Shown one piece after another: positions 1 through 7,332 of a stretch of 39,384 nt of DNA. Both the position numbers and the translations under genes were made by a program. The stretch comes from Planctomycetota bacterium (GTDB taxonomy: Bacteria; Planctomycetota; J058), in NCBI GenBank assembly GCA_020425635.1, contig JAGQRJ010000674.1:1-39384 (forward strand), written 5' to 3'. The notes beneath the pieces are model-generated. The model saw only the letters and a list, made by a program, of their open reading frames with translations. It was not told the DNA's origin and ran no database searches. The number at the start of each line of letters is the position of its first letter. Positions within the stretch are counted from its first letter, which is position 1.

Positions 1-90
1 GACTGGGCGGAGCCAACCGCGCGCCCCCCCCCCCGCCCGACTGGGCGGGGCCAACCGCGCGCCACCCCCCCCCCCCGACTGGGCGGGGCC
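1..90. repeat. Three-copy direct repeat, 38-bp period, with C-tracts
   Basis: A unit beginning GACTGGGCGG starts at 1, 39 and 77. The first two copies are about 25 bp long and differ by one base; the third keeps only the first 14 bases. The copies are separated by long C-runs, of 10 or more bases in the second spacer. No gene is visible. The repeat could be the remnant of an expanding intergenic element or the 3' region of a gene beyond the window edge. C-tracts of this length are prone to slippage, so the exact run lengths in the assembly may be unreliable. Confidence 0.75.
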
Positions 91-153
91 TTCGCAGCGC
101 AGCAGCGAAGGGGGCGCGCAGCGCCCCAGCGCCTGCGGCTCCCTTGGGGTGAG

Positions 154-176
154 CTCTCGCAGTTCACCTGCGAGAG
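154..176. other. Perfect 9-bp hairpin
   Basis: CTCTCGCAG (154-162) pairs with CTGCGAGAG (168-176) around a 5-nt loop. It is the first of five consecutive hairpins between 154 and 318. It may terminate transcription coming from the left or from hpf; there is no T-run on either side. Confidence 0.5.
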
Positions 177-273
177 CGAGGGGGCTCGGGACGAGCCCCC
201 TAGAAAACCAGAGCGAGGGGGCTCGGGACGAGCCCCCTAGAAACCAGAGCGAGGGGGCTCGGGACGAGCCCCC
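174..273. repeat. Three tandem 36-37 bp hairpin repeats
   Basis: A unit starting GAGCGAGGGGG recurs at 174, 211 and 247. Each copy carries a perfect 9-bp stem with a GGA loop (180-200, 217-237, 253-273; arms GGGGGCTCG and CGAGCCCCC), and the copies are joined by TAGAAA(A)CCA linkers. It lies downstream of hpf on the minus strand, beyond that gene's own terminator hairpin. The spacing is far too regular for chance. It could be a REP-like cluster or a multi-hairpin terminator. It is not CRISPR-like because there are no unique spacers. Confidence 0.8.
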
Positions 274-287
274 GAAGAACACGCTTC

Positions 288-318
288 CGATAAGGGGCCT
301 CGAAGAGGCCCCTTATCG
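288..318 (-). terminator. Terminator hairpin after hpf
   Basis: A perfect 14-bp stem (288-301 with 305-318) closes on a GAA loop, 7 bp beyond the hpf stop. It is the strongest stem in the window. Only a weak T-rich stretch follows on the minus strand, as expected in a GC-rich genome. Confidence 0.7.
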
Positions 319-324
319 CGGCCC

Positions 325-735
325 CTAATCGAACTTCTCACCGAACTTGTCCACGACCTCGTCGTAGCTCTCGAGCTTCTCTTCGACGACCGCGGTGCTC
401 GGCTCGGGGGGCGGGACGCGCTCGCTGCGCTTCCGCCGATCCTCGGCCTTCTCCTTCTGCTTGTGCAGCTGCTGGTACATCTTGTCCACCAGCAGGTCGA
501 TCGCCGCGAAGGCGTCCTCGTGCTCGGCCTTGCCCACGACCTTGGGGCCGCGGTTTGGGTGAGCGATCATTTCCGCGATCCGCCGATCGCCCTGCTCGGA
601 GAGCACGACCTCGATCGATCGCAGCTGGTCGTTGTAGCGCTCGAGGCGCCCGGCTTTGCTCTGGACGTAGTCCTTGAGGTCCTTGCGGACGTTCATCGAG
701 CGACCGGTAATCGTGATCTGCAGCCCGGAATTCAC
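325..735 (-). CDS. hpf: Ribosome hibernation promoting factor, HPF/RaiA family (short form)
   Basis: A 136-residue protein of the HPF/YfiA family, which binds the decoding centre of idle ribosomes and helps store them as inactive particles. The N-terminal ~105 residues have the beta-alpha-beta-beta-beta-alpha pattern of the family: start with ITITGRSMNVRKDLKDYV, central EVVLSEQGDRRIAEM, then a helix with EDAFAAIDLLVDKMYQQLHK. An acidic, probably disordered tail follows; the separate dimerisation domain of long HPF is absent. The start is GTG at 735, with AAGGAGG at 742-748 and 6 nt spacing. The start codon shares bases with the truA stop (GTGA), so it is translationally coupled to truA. It ends before a strong terminator. 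Confidence 0.93.
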   Translation of the reverse strand: MNSGLQITITGRSMNVRKDLKDYVQSKAGRLERYNDQLRSIEVVLSEQGDRRIAEMIAHPNRGPKVVGKAEHEDAFAAIDLLVDKMYQQLHKQKEKAEDRRKRSERVPPPEPSTAVVEEKLESYDEVVDKFGEKFD

Positions 736-1589
736 CGGTAGCCTCCTTCAGGCTGGGCCCCGGGCCCCATGGAGAGGGGGACCGGCGGCGGGGGAAGGGT
801 GAGTGGGAGTGTCTCGTAAAACACCCGGCAGAGGAACAGTCCCTGCGCGGGGGCGGTGGCTCCAGCCTGGGTGCGGTCTCGCGCGGCCAGCAGCGCGCGC
901 ATGCGCGCTTCGCCGGGCGGGCCCGCTTCGGCGCCGACCTGGCACAAGGTGCCCGCGATCGTGCGCACCATCTTGTAGAGGAAGCCTTCGCCGAGCACGT
1001 CGATCGTGATCCAGCGCGCGGCGCCCCAAGGCTGCGCCTGGACCTCGACCGCGGTCAGGGTGCGCGTGCAGTCGCCGTCGCCGTCTGGGCGGCTGACGAA
1101 GGAGCGGAAGTCGTGGCGCCCTACCAAGCCCTGGCCCGCCGAGCGCATGCGCTCGACGTCGAGCGCGTGGGGCACGTGGTAGCTGCGGTCGGACACCAGC
1201 GGTGAGGGGCAGGGGCCGTTGAGCACCTGATAGCGGTAGTGTTTGCCGCGGGCCGAGAAGCGCGCGTGGAAGTCGGCCGGAGCCTCCTCCAGCTCCCACA
1301 CGCTCACGTCGGGGGGCAAGACCGCGTTCAGCCCGCGCAGCAGGCGCGCGCAGCTGAGGGTCGAGGGCGTGTCGAAGTGGGCGACCTGGCCCAAGGCGTG
1401 GACCCCCGTGTCCGTGCGGCTCGCTCCAAAGACCCGCGTCGCGACCCGGGTAATGCGAAACAGCGCGGCCTCGAGCTCCCCCTGCACGGTGCGCGCCTGG
1501 GGCTGAAGCTGCCACCCCGCGAAGCCCGCGCCCGCATAGTGGACGGTCATTCGCAAACGACGGGTCGGAGGCTCCGCTGCCGGCTCCAC
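732..1589 (-). CDS. truA: tRNA pseudouridine(38-40) synthase TruA
   Basis: Isomerises uridines 38-40 in the anticodon stem-loop of many tRNAs. The 285-residue protein carries the family hallmark GASRTDTGVHA, with the catalytic Asp at about residue 60, followed by FHARFSARGKHYRY and the C-terminal GEGFLYKMVRTIAGTL, all diagnostic of TruA. The last ~20 residues are Pro-rich. The GTG start at 1589 has a GAGGG about 6 nt upstream; an ATG at 1550 (MTVHYAG) is a possible shorter start. It is coupled to hpf by a 4-bp overlap. A TATCAT -10-like box on the minus strand (1654-1659), in the 120-bp gap before it, may drive truA-hpf, but no good -35 goes with it. Confidence 0.95.
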   Translation of the reverse strand: MEPAAEPPTRRLRMTVHYAGAGFAGWQLQPQARTVQGELEAALFRITRVATRVFGASRTDTGVHALGQVAHFDTPSTLSCARLLRGLNAVLPPDVSVWELEEAPADFHARFSARGKHYRYQVLNGPCPSPLVSDRSYHVPHALDVERMRSAGQGLVGRHDFRSFVSRPDGDGDCTRTLTAVEVQAQPWGAARWITIDVLGEGFLYKMVRTIAGTLCQVGAEAGPPGEARMRALLAARDRTQAGATAPAQGLFLCRVFYETLPLTLPPPPVPLSMGPGAQPEGGYR

Positions 1590-1709
1590 GCGTGTCCCTC
1601 AGTGGCGGTCGGTCGTGCAAAGGCGTGTCCCGGGGCGATGGGTCATCCACGGCATGATACGCGGACACCCAAGGGTAGCGGCACCCGGCTGGGCGCGCCC
1701 GCGGTCGGT

Positions 1710-2234
1710 TCACTTGTCTTCCCTGGACGTCCGCGGGGCGGGGTCGTGGACGCCGCGCAGCTCCTCGCTGAGCTCGCGTGCCCCCGGGAAGGGGTATTGG
1801 CTGGGGTCCACGAGGTTCAGCCAGCGGTTGGGCGCGTAGCCGGGGACGAGGACGAACACGTAGTTGACGAAGGGCTCCAGCCCCCCGATCACGAGCTCCT
1901 GCCCCTGGGGCACGAAGAGCTGGTCGGTGACCTCGATCTGGGTGTCGTTCTCGTGGGGGTGCTGGGTCTGATCGGCGGCGGTCTGGCTGCGCGAGAGGAG
2001 GTCGGTCACCCGCACGCGGTAGCGCGTCCCCTCGGCCTCGTCGAAGCGCTTCTCCACCGAGCCAACGATGACGACCTCGGCGAGCCGGGCGCGGCGCAGG
2101 AGCTCGGTCTGGCTCAGCGCTCCCTCCCGGGCCGTGCTGGGACCGGGGTTCTGCTGCGGAGGCGGGGCGCTGCAGGCGCAGAGCCCGAAGGCCACGAGCG
2201 CAGCGAGCGAACAGAACCGGAGCGGTGAGCGCAT
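1710..2234 (-). CDS. Predicted lipoprotein, unknown function
   Basis: A 174-residue protein with a short basic N-terminus, a hydrophobic core (residues 9-18) and a lipobox-like LCAC ending at Cys21, followed by a Pro/Gln-rich linker. The mature part looks mainly beta-stranded (VVIVGSVEKRF, YRVRVTDLL, ELVIGGLEPFVNYVFVLVPGY), as in small periplasmic beta-sandwich domains, but I recognise no family. The ATG at 2234 has GGAGG at 2240-2244; the frame stays open upstream, but that would overlap the preceding gene. It starts 17 bp after the SDR gene on the same strand, so the two probably form one transcript. Confidence 0.72.
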   Translation of the reverse strand: MRSPLRFCSLAALVAFGLCACSAPPPQQNPGPSTAREGALSQTELLRRARLAEVVIVGSVEKRFDEAEGTRYRVRVTDLLSRSQTAADQTQHPHENDTQIEVTDQLFVPQGQELVIGGLEPFVNYVFVLVPGYAPNRWLNLVDPSQYPFPGARELSEELRGVHDPAPRTSREDK

Positions 2235-2251
2235 GGGAGCCTCCGCGGGCC

Positions 2252-3334
2252 TCAGGGGGGGGTGTCGAAGCGCCAGGGGAGCGAGACGCGCTCGCGGTAG
2301 TAGCGCAGGATCTGGTTGATGTACGTGGGCAGCGGGGGGCACTCGATCCCGGTCCCCGCCAGCGCCGCGCGCGTGTTCGTGGTGTCGAGGATCATGAAGT
2401 GGTTGAAGTATTCGAAGGCCTCGGGCTGGATCCCGAACAGCTCGGTGAGGCGCTTGATTCGAAACAGCGGGCGAATGAAGGCCTCGGGCACGGAGACGCG
2501 CGGACGCGGCGCCCCCAGCCGGCTCGAGACGAGCTCGAGCATTTCGCGCGCGGTCAGCGGGTTCGGGTCGGCGAGCTGGAAGGTCTTGCCGGCGGTGTCG
2601 GGCCGGCGCGGGATCGCGACCAGGCAGTCGACGATGTAATCGACCGGCACCAGGCTCATGGGCGCGCGCCCCGGCCCAGGGATCACCACCAGCGCGCCCA
2701 TCATGACCGCGCCGAAGGTCGGGTAGGGGCCGTCGAACTTCTGGGTCTCGCCGGTCTTGCTGTCGCCGATCACGATCGCGGGGCGGAAGATCCGCGTCTC
2801 GACGTCGCGCTTGCTGCGCTCGACGAGGACCTCGGCGGCGAACTTCGTCGACTCGTAGTGGTTCTTGAAGCTCTGCCCGCGGTCGAGCTCGTTCTCGAAG
2901 ATCATGCCTTGGCGCCGCCCGGCGACGTAGCAGGTCGAGACGTAGTTGTGGATCACCTGCCCCTCGGGGCAGCTGCGGAGGAACTCGAGCACGCGGTCGG
3001 TGCCGCGCACGTTGACCCGCCGCGCGACCTCCTCGGGCACCGCCAGGTCGTAGATCGCGGCGAGGTGGTAGAGCTCGCTCAGCTCCCCGCGCACTCGGGC
3101 CGCGTCCTGGTCCGAGAGCCCGAGGGCCTCGGCGGTGATGTCCCCCACGACCGGCACGAGCTGATCGGGCTCAGCGACCTTGGCGCGAACCAGGTCGGCG
3201 ACCACGACCTCGGTGTCGGGCAGGAAGCGCCGCTCGCAGAGCAAGAAGATCCGCCGCCCTTGCGGGGCCAGCGCGCGCACCAGCCGGGTCCCAATGAACC
3301 CGGGGACTCCCGTGACGAGTATCGCGCCGCTCAT
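2252..3334 (-). CDS. Extended SDR oxidoreductase, thioester/fatty-acyl reductase-like
   Basis: A 360-residue NAD(P)-dependent extended short-chain dehydrogenase. The N-terminal Rossmann motif is TGVPGFIG (8-15). The strand-4 motif appears as LYHLAA(I/V)YDL, then N-V-R-GT, and the catalytic pair sits in YESTK (Tyr160, Lys164). The order YHLAA, NVRGT, STCYVAG, YESTKF, RP.IVIGDS resembles the reductase domains that reduce acyl-thioesters to aldehydes or alcohols (the Male_sterile/NAD_binding_4 group). The substrate is therefore probably a lipid acyl thioester, but that is inference. It is divergent from an acyltransferase gene across 123 bp, which fits a lipid role. The ATG start has a GGGAGAGG about 5 nt upstream. 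Confidence 0.8.
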   Translation of the reverse strand: MSGAILVTGVPGFIGTRLVRALAPQGRRIFLLCERRFLPDTEVVVADLVRAKVAEPDQLVPVVGDITAEALGLSDQDAARVRGELSELYHLAAIYDLAVPEEVARRVNVRGTDRVLEFLRSCPEGQVIHNYVSTCYVAGRRQGMIFENELDRGQSFKNHYESTKFAAEVLVERSKRDVETRIFRPAIVIGDSKTGETQKFDGPYPTFGAVMMGALVVIPGPGRAPMSLVPVDYIVDCLVAIPRRPDTAGKTFQLADPNPLTAREMLELVSSRLGAPRPRVSVPEAFIRPLFRIKRLTELFGIQPEAFEYFNHFMILDTTNTRAALAGTGIECPPLPTYINQILRYYRERVSLPWRFDTPP

Positions 3335-3410
3335 GCACCCCTCTCCCGCACCAGGAGGACTCTACCGTCGCCCGTCGGGATCGAACACCCCCCGGCGCCG
3401 ACGCGCGAGA

Positions 3411-3440
3411 TCGACCCCCGCGCGGCTCGAGTGCTATAAA
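3411..3440 (+). promoter_or_regulatory. Possible promoter of the acyltransferase cluster
   Basis: TCGACC (3411-3416), an 18-bp gap and TATAAA (3435-3440) lie in the 123-bp divergent gap, 18 bp before the acyltransferase start. The -10 is good and the -35 weak. On the other strand a TAGAGT box (3359-3364) could serve the SDR-lipoprotein pair. Confidence 0.4.
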
Positions 3441-3457
3441 CGTCGCCGAGGACTCCA

Positions 3458-4330
3458 ATGTTCGCCCGCCTGCGACGCCTGCTCCCCGCCCCGATCTCGC
3501 CCGAGCTCCGCGCCAAGCTGCGCGGCGCCGCGAAGCTCAGCAGCGCAGGCTTCGACACCTACGGCCTGCACCCCGAGACCCTCGAGCGCGTGCTGCGCTG
3601 GACGCGCTGGCTCTACTACAGCTACTTCCGCGTCGAGGTCGAAGGGCTCGAGAACGTCCCCGCCGGGAGGGTCATGCTCGTGCCCAACCACGGCGGGCAG
3701 CTGCCCCTCGACGGCATGCTCGTGGGCCTGGCGATGGCGCTCGAGGCCGACCCCCCGCGCTTCGTGCGGGGCATGGTCGAGCGCTGGTTCCCCTCGCTGC
3801 CCTTCGTGAGCACGCTCTTCGTGCGCTGCGGGCAGGTCGTGGGCGACCCCGAGAACTGCAAGAACCTCCTCGAGCGCGACGAGGCGATCATGGTCTTCCC
3901 CGAAGGGGTCCGCGGCAGCGGCAAGACCTGGTGGCACCGCTACGAGCTCCAGGAGTTCGGCACCGGCTTCGTGCGCCTGGCGATCGCGACCCAGAGCCCG
4001 ATCGTGCCGGTGGCCGTGATCGGCGCCGAGGAGACCTACCCGAGCATTTACGACGCGAAGTGGCTCGCGCGCTTGCTCGGGATCCCCTACGTCCCGGTGA
4101 CGCCGTTCTGGCCGCTGCTCGGTCCGCTGGGCGCGCTCCCGCTCCCGGTGCCGGTCGCGATCAAGTTCGGCGAGCCGATCACCTTCAGCGGCGACGCCGA
4201 CGCCCCGGACCTCGACGTGCAAGAGAAGGTCGACCTCGTCAAGCGACGGATCGAGGCGCTGATCGAGCGCGGGCTCGACGAGCGCCCGTGGCTGCGGGCG
4301 CTCGACCCGGTCGCGAGGTGGGGCCAGTGA
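3458..4330 (+). CDS. Lysophospholipid acyltransferase family protein (PlsC/MGAT-like)
   Basis: A 290-residue membrane-associated glycerolipid acyltransferase. The acceptor motif reads NHGGQLPLD (77-85), the spaced NH...D variant of the MGAT/DGAT2-like LPLAT branch rather than the classical NHxxxxD. The second hallmark is FPEGVRGSGK (147-156). The GLENVPAGRVMLVPNH lead-in and the IVPVAVIGAEETYP strand are typical. It transfers an acyl chain from acyl-CoA or acyl-ACP to a hydroxyl acceptor; the precise acceptor cannot be read from sequence. The ATG start has GAGGA at 3448-3452. Its stop is shared with the GTG of the next gene (GTGA), so the two are coupled. Confidence 0.87.
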   Translation: MFARLRRLLPAPISPELRAKLRGAAKLSSAGFDTYGLHPETLERVLRWTRWLYYSYFRVEVEGLENVPAGRVMLVPNHGGQLPLDGMLVGLAMALEADPPRFVRGMVERWFPSLPFVSTLFVRCGQVVGDPENCKNLLERDEAIMVFPEGVRGSGKTWWHRYELQEFGTGFVRLAIATQSPIVPVAVIGAEETYPSIYDAKWLARLLGIPYVPVTPFWPLLGPLGALPLPVPVAIKFGEPITFSGDADAPDLDVQEKVDLVKRRIEALIERGLDERPWLRALDPVARWGQ

Positions 4331-5274
4331 GCGTGCTCGTCACCGGCGTCTCGGGCGCCCTGGCCGGGATCGTGACGCGGTCCCTGGTCGAGCAGGGGCT
4401 CGAGGTCGCGGGCCTCGACGTGCGCCCGCTGCCCATGGGCCGCGCCTTCGCCGGCGAGTTCTACCGAGTCCGGCACTACACCCAGCGCCGCGTGGCCGAG
4501 GTCTTCCGCCGGCACAAGCCGCGGATCCTGATCCACCTCGGGCGGATCCGCGGGACCGCGGTGCGCTCGCTGACCCAGCGCTACAACCAAAACGTGCTCG
4601 GCACGCGGCACCTGCTCTCGCTGGCGGCGAAGCACGGGGTGAGCCGGGTGGTGGTGCTCAGCACCTTCCACGTCTACGGCGCGCACCAACACAACCACCT
4701 CATGATCCGCGAGGACGCGCCGCTCAGGGCCTCGCAGATCTTCCCCGAGCTGACCGACGCCGTGGAGCTCGACCACGCGGCCACGACCTTCCTCTGGCGC
4801 CACCGCAGCGTGGGCACGGTGGTCCTCCGCCCGGCGCACGTGATCGGCCCGAACCTCAACAACCTCATGAGCCGCCTGCTGCGCAGCGGCACCTGCCCGA
4901 GCCTCATGGGCTACGACCCGATCATGCAGTTCATTCACCAGGACGACATGGCCCGCGCGATCGTGCTCGCGGCGACGGCCAAGTCGCCGAACTTCGGCGT
5001 GTTCAACGTCGCGGGAGAGGGGGTCGCCTCCTACACCCACGCGGTGCGCCTCGCCGGCGGGCGCACCGTCCCGGTGCCGCACGTGCTGGCCTACCCGATC
5101 GTCGGCGCCCTGGCCCGCTGGCGCCTGATCTTTCCCCAGCACCTCATGGACTACTTTCGCTACCCGTGCGTCATCGACGACTCGGAGTTTCGCAAGGCCT
5201 ACGGCTTCACCCCGCAGCTGAGCACGGTCGAGGCCCTGCGCAGCGTGGGCCAGAGCGAAGGGATCCCCCGATGA
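4327..5274 (+). CDS. Extended SDR/epimerase-like protein with degenerate active site
   Basis: A 315-residue NAD(P)-binding epimerase/dehydratase-like protein. The N-terminal VTGVSGALAG matches the glycine-rich TGxxGxxG of extended SDRs. ILIHLGRIRG, NVLGTRHLL, VVLSTFHVYG and VLRPAHVIGPN are in the expected order. Where the Tyr-x-x-x-Lys catalytic pair should stand (before ATTFLWRH) there is VELDHAATT, with neither Tyr nor Lys, so a normal SDR redox reaction looks unlikely; it may act as a binding or regulatory protein. The start is GTG 4327, overlapping the acyltransferase stop; its own stop overlaps the next ATG (ATGA). Tight coupling on both sides argues for a function shared with the acyltransferase. 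Confidence 0.78.
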   Translation: MSVLVTGVSGALAGIVTRSLVEQGLEVAGLDVRPLPMGRAFAGEFYRVRHYTQRRVAEVFRRHKPRILIHLGRIRGTAVRSLTQRYNQNVLGTRHLLSLAAKHGVSRVVVLSTFHVYGAHQHNHLMIREDAPLRASQIFPELTDAVELDHAATTFLWRHRSVGTVVLRPAHVIGPNLNNLMSRLLRSGTCPSLMGYDPIMQFIHQDDMARAIVLAATAKSPNFGVFNVAGEGVASYTHAVRLAGGRTVPVPHVLAYPIVGALARWRLIFPQHLMDYFRYPCVIDDSEFRKAYGFTPQLSTVEALRSVGQSEGIPR

Positions 5275-6320
5275 TGATCGAGACCGGCGAGCTGCTCGAC
5301 TGCACGGACTTCGAGCGCCTGATCTGGTTGCGCGATCGCTCGAGCGGCATGCGCGCGGTGGTCGCGATCCACGACCGCACCCTGGGCCCCCCGCGGGGCG
5401 GCACCCGGCTCAAGGCCTACACCAACCCCGCCGACGCGGCGGCCGACGCGCTGCGGCTGGCCGCGGCCATGACCTTCAAGTTCGCGCTCCACCAGCTGCC
5501 CTGGGGCGGCGCCAAGGCGGTGCTCCTCGGCGACGAGGGCTGGGGCGACCCCGAGCTCCGTCGGCGACGCCTCTGGGCCTACGGCCGCGCCCTGAGCGAG
5601 CTCGGCGTCGACTTCCGCACCGGCCCCGACCTGGGGATCGGTGAGCCGGAGCTCGCCGTGCTCCGCGAGGCCAGCGACCGCGTGGAGGGCGCGACCCCCC
5701 ACGACGACGCGAGCGCGGGCACGGCGGCGGGCGTCCTCGCCTGCCTCGAGGAGGCCCTCGGCGACCTCGCCGGGGCGAAGGTCGCGGTGCAGGGGGTCGG
5801 CGCCACGGGCGGCTCCCTGGCCCGGCAGCTCGCCGAGCGCGGGGCGCAGCTCCTGCTCGCCGACGTCGACGAGGCGCGCGCCCGCGCGCTCGCCGAGGAG
5901 ACGGGGGGCAAGGTCGTGGCGATCGAGCGGATCCTGCTCGCCGACGTCGACGCCTTGGCGCCGTGCGCGACCGGCGGGGTGTTCGGCCCCGAGCTGATCC
6001 CCGAGCTCCGCTGCCGCGTGATCGCCGGCACCGCCAACGCGGTCCTCACCGACCCCGCCCCGGACACGGCGCGGCTGTTGGCCGAGCGCGGGATCCTCTA
6101 CGTCCCCGACGCCCTGGCGAACGGCGGCGGCGCGGTGGCGATCACCCAGCCCCAGCCCAGCCCCCGCGAGACCGTAGCGCACGCGCGAGAGCACGTGCGC
6201 GCGACCTACCAGCGCGTGCAAGCGCGGGCTCGCGAGCGCGAGTCCGACCTGTGGCACGCCGCCTGGGAGCTGGCGCACGAGCGCTTGCGCTCGGTTGCCC
6301 CAACCCAAGACCCCTGCTAA
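5271..6320 (+). CDS. Glu/Leu/Phe/Val dehydrogenase family protein, leucine dehydrogenase-like
   Basis: A 349-residue NAD-dependent amino acid dehydrogenase, close in length to leucine dehydrogenase. It interconverts branched-chain or aromatic amino acids and 2-oxo acids. PPRGGTRLKAY (40-50), AMTFKFALHQLPWGGAK with Lys70 and Lys82 (substrate and catalytic lysines of the family), TGPDLGIGE with Asp120, and the C-terminal Rossmann VQGVGATGG (173-181) followed by Asp198 (NAD preference) are all present. ATG 5271 overlaps the preceding stop, with GAAGGG at 5257-5262. Its place after an acyltransferase and an SDR suggests supply of branched 2-oxo acids for lipid precursors, which is inference; catabolism is equally possible. 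Confidence 0.87.
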   Translation: MMIETGELLDCTDFERLIWLRDRSSGMRAVVAIHDRTLGPPRGGTRLKAYTNPADAAADALRLAAAMTFKFALHQLPWGGAKAVLLGDEGWGDPELRRRRLWAYGRALSELGVDFRTGPDLGIGEPELAVLREASDRVEGATPHDDASAGTAAGVLACLEEALGDLAGAKVAVQGVGATGGSLARQLAERGAQLLLADVDEARARALAEETGGKVVAIERILLADVDALAPCATGGVFGPELIPELRCRVIAGTANAVLTDPAPDTARLLAERGILYVPDALANGGGAVAITQPQPSPRETVAHAREHVRATYQRVQARARERESDLWHAAWELAHERLRSVAPTQDPC

Positions 6321-6344
6321 GACGAACCCACGAGGAGCGCCGTC

Positions 6345-6662
6345 GTGAGCCAAGCCCTTGCCCAAGCCTTCGAGAACCTGAAGGCCCGCTTCAAGCCCAA
6401 CAAGGTCAGCGAGACCATGACGTTCTACTTTTCCCTCGGCGAGGCCGACGGCCAGAAGTGGAACATGACGGTCGGCCCCGACGCCTGCGAGGTCGGGCAG
6501 GGCAAGCTCGACGGCGCGGACGTGTTCCTCAAGACCTCGGAAGACAAGTTCCTCGACCTGCTCGCCGGCAAGTGGAAGCCCGGCGTCATGGACTTCATGC
6601 GCGGGAAGATCAAGTCGAACGACCCGACCAAGCTCACCGTGCTCAAGGACTGCTTCCTCTAA
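6345..6662 (+). CDS. SCP2 sterol-carrier domain protein
   Basis: A 105-residue single-domain SCP2-like protein, a soluble pocket that binds lipids or acyl-CoA. The pattern FYFSLGEADGQKWNMTVGPD, then GADVFLKTSEDKFLDLLAGKWKPGVMDFMRGKIKSND and TKLTVLKDCF, is the compact beta-sheet/helix core of the family, with its usual length. The GTG start at 6345 has GAGGAG at 6332-6337. It lies 24 bp after the dehydrogenase on the same strand, so it probably belongs to the same lipid-related transcript. Confidence 0.85.
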   Translation: MSQALAQAFENLKARFKPNKVSETMTFYFSLGEADGQKWNMTVGPDACEVGQGKLDGADVFLKTSEDKFLDLLAGKWKPGVMDFMRGKIKSNDPTKLTVLKDCFL

Positions 6663-6702
6663 CGCTCCGCGTTCTCAACTCGGGGAAGGCGGGCCCGCGC
6701 AC

Positions 6703-7257
6703 TTGAGCCCACACGACGAGGACACGCAGCTCATGCTCCGCTTCAAGGCGGGGGACGAGGCGGCCTTCAGCGCGCTGCTGCGGCGAAATCACTCGCGGGT
6801 GGTCAACCTGGCGTTCCGCTACCTCCGCGACCGGGCCGCCGCCGAGGACGTCGCGCAGGAGGCCTTCCTCAAGCTCTACAAGACCAAGGAGCGCTACGAG
6901 CCGCGCGCGCCCTTCGGGGCCTACCTGCTGCGGATCGCGAGCAACCTCTGCCTCTCGGCGATTCGGCGCAAGAAGGTGCGGGCGGTCGTGGGGGAGCCCG
7001 AGGAGGGCGCCCCCGAGCCCAGCGACCCCAGCCCGGTCGCGAGCGAGCGGATCGAGTCCAACGAGCTCCACGCCCGGGTTCGGGCCGCCGTGGACGGGCT
7101 CCCCGAGCGCCAGCGCCTGGCGATCCTCCTCAACAAGTTCGAAGGTCTTGACTACCAGGGAGTTGCGGATCAGCTCGGGCTCTCGGTGGCCGCGACCAAG
7201 AGCCTCCTGCACCGGGCCCGAATGACCCTCAAGGAGCAGCTCGAAGACTATGTCTAG
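6703..7257 (+). CDS. ECF RNA polymerase sigma factor (sigma-70 family)
   Basis: A 184-residue extracytoplasmic-function sigma factor. Region 2 runs from about residue 12 to 90: AFSALLRRNHSRVVNLAFRYL, then the DxAEDVAQEAFLKLYK core helix and LLRIASNLCLSAIRRKK. A linker rich in Glu/Pro/Ser follows, then region 4 (LPERQRLAILLNKFEGLDYQGVADQLGLS...LLHRARMTL), the helix-turn-helix that reads the -35. There is no region 1 or 3. The start is TTG 6703; GGGGAAGG lies about 12 nt upstream, longer than ideal. An ATG at 6733 would cut into region 2. The next gene is a membrane protein with a zinc-finger-like N-terminus, the classical anti-sigma arrangement. Confidence 0.92.
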   Translation: MSPHDEDTQLMLRFKAGDEAAFSALLRRNHSRVVNLAFRYLRDRAAAEDVAQEAFLKLYKTKERYEPRAPFGAYLLRIASNLCLSAIRRKKVRAVVGEPEEGAPEPSDPSPVASERIESNELHARVRAAVDGLPERQRLAILLNKFEGLDYQGVADQLGLSVAATKSLLHRARMTLKEQLEDYV

Positions 7258-7332
7258 CCACCCATTACAGAGAATTCACAGAGGGCCGAAACTTGCCGCC
7301 GAGCGGCTCGTTACTCCCCTGGAGGCCCGAGG

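Noticed and set aside
174-273. Possible CRISPR array
   Set aside because: Repeats are contiguous hairpins with identical short linkers; no variable spacers and no cas genes.
6689-6698. Perfect palindrome GCGGGCCCGC before the ECF gene
   Set aside because: Ten-base GC palindromes are common at this base composition; no second copy or promoter context.
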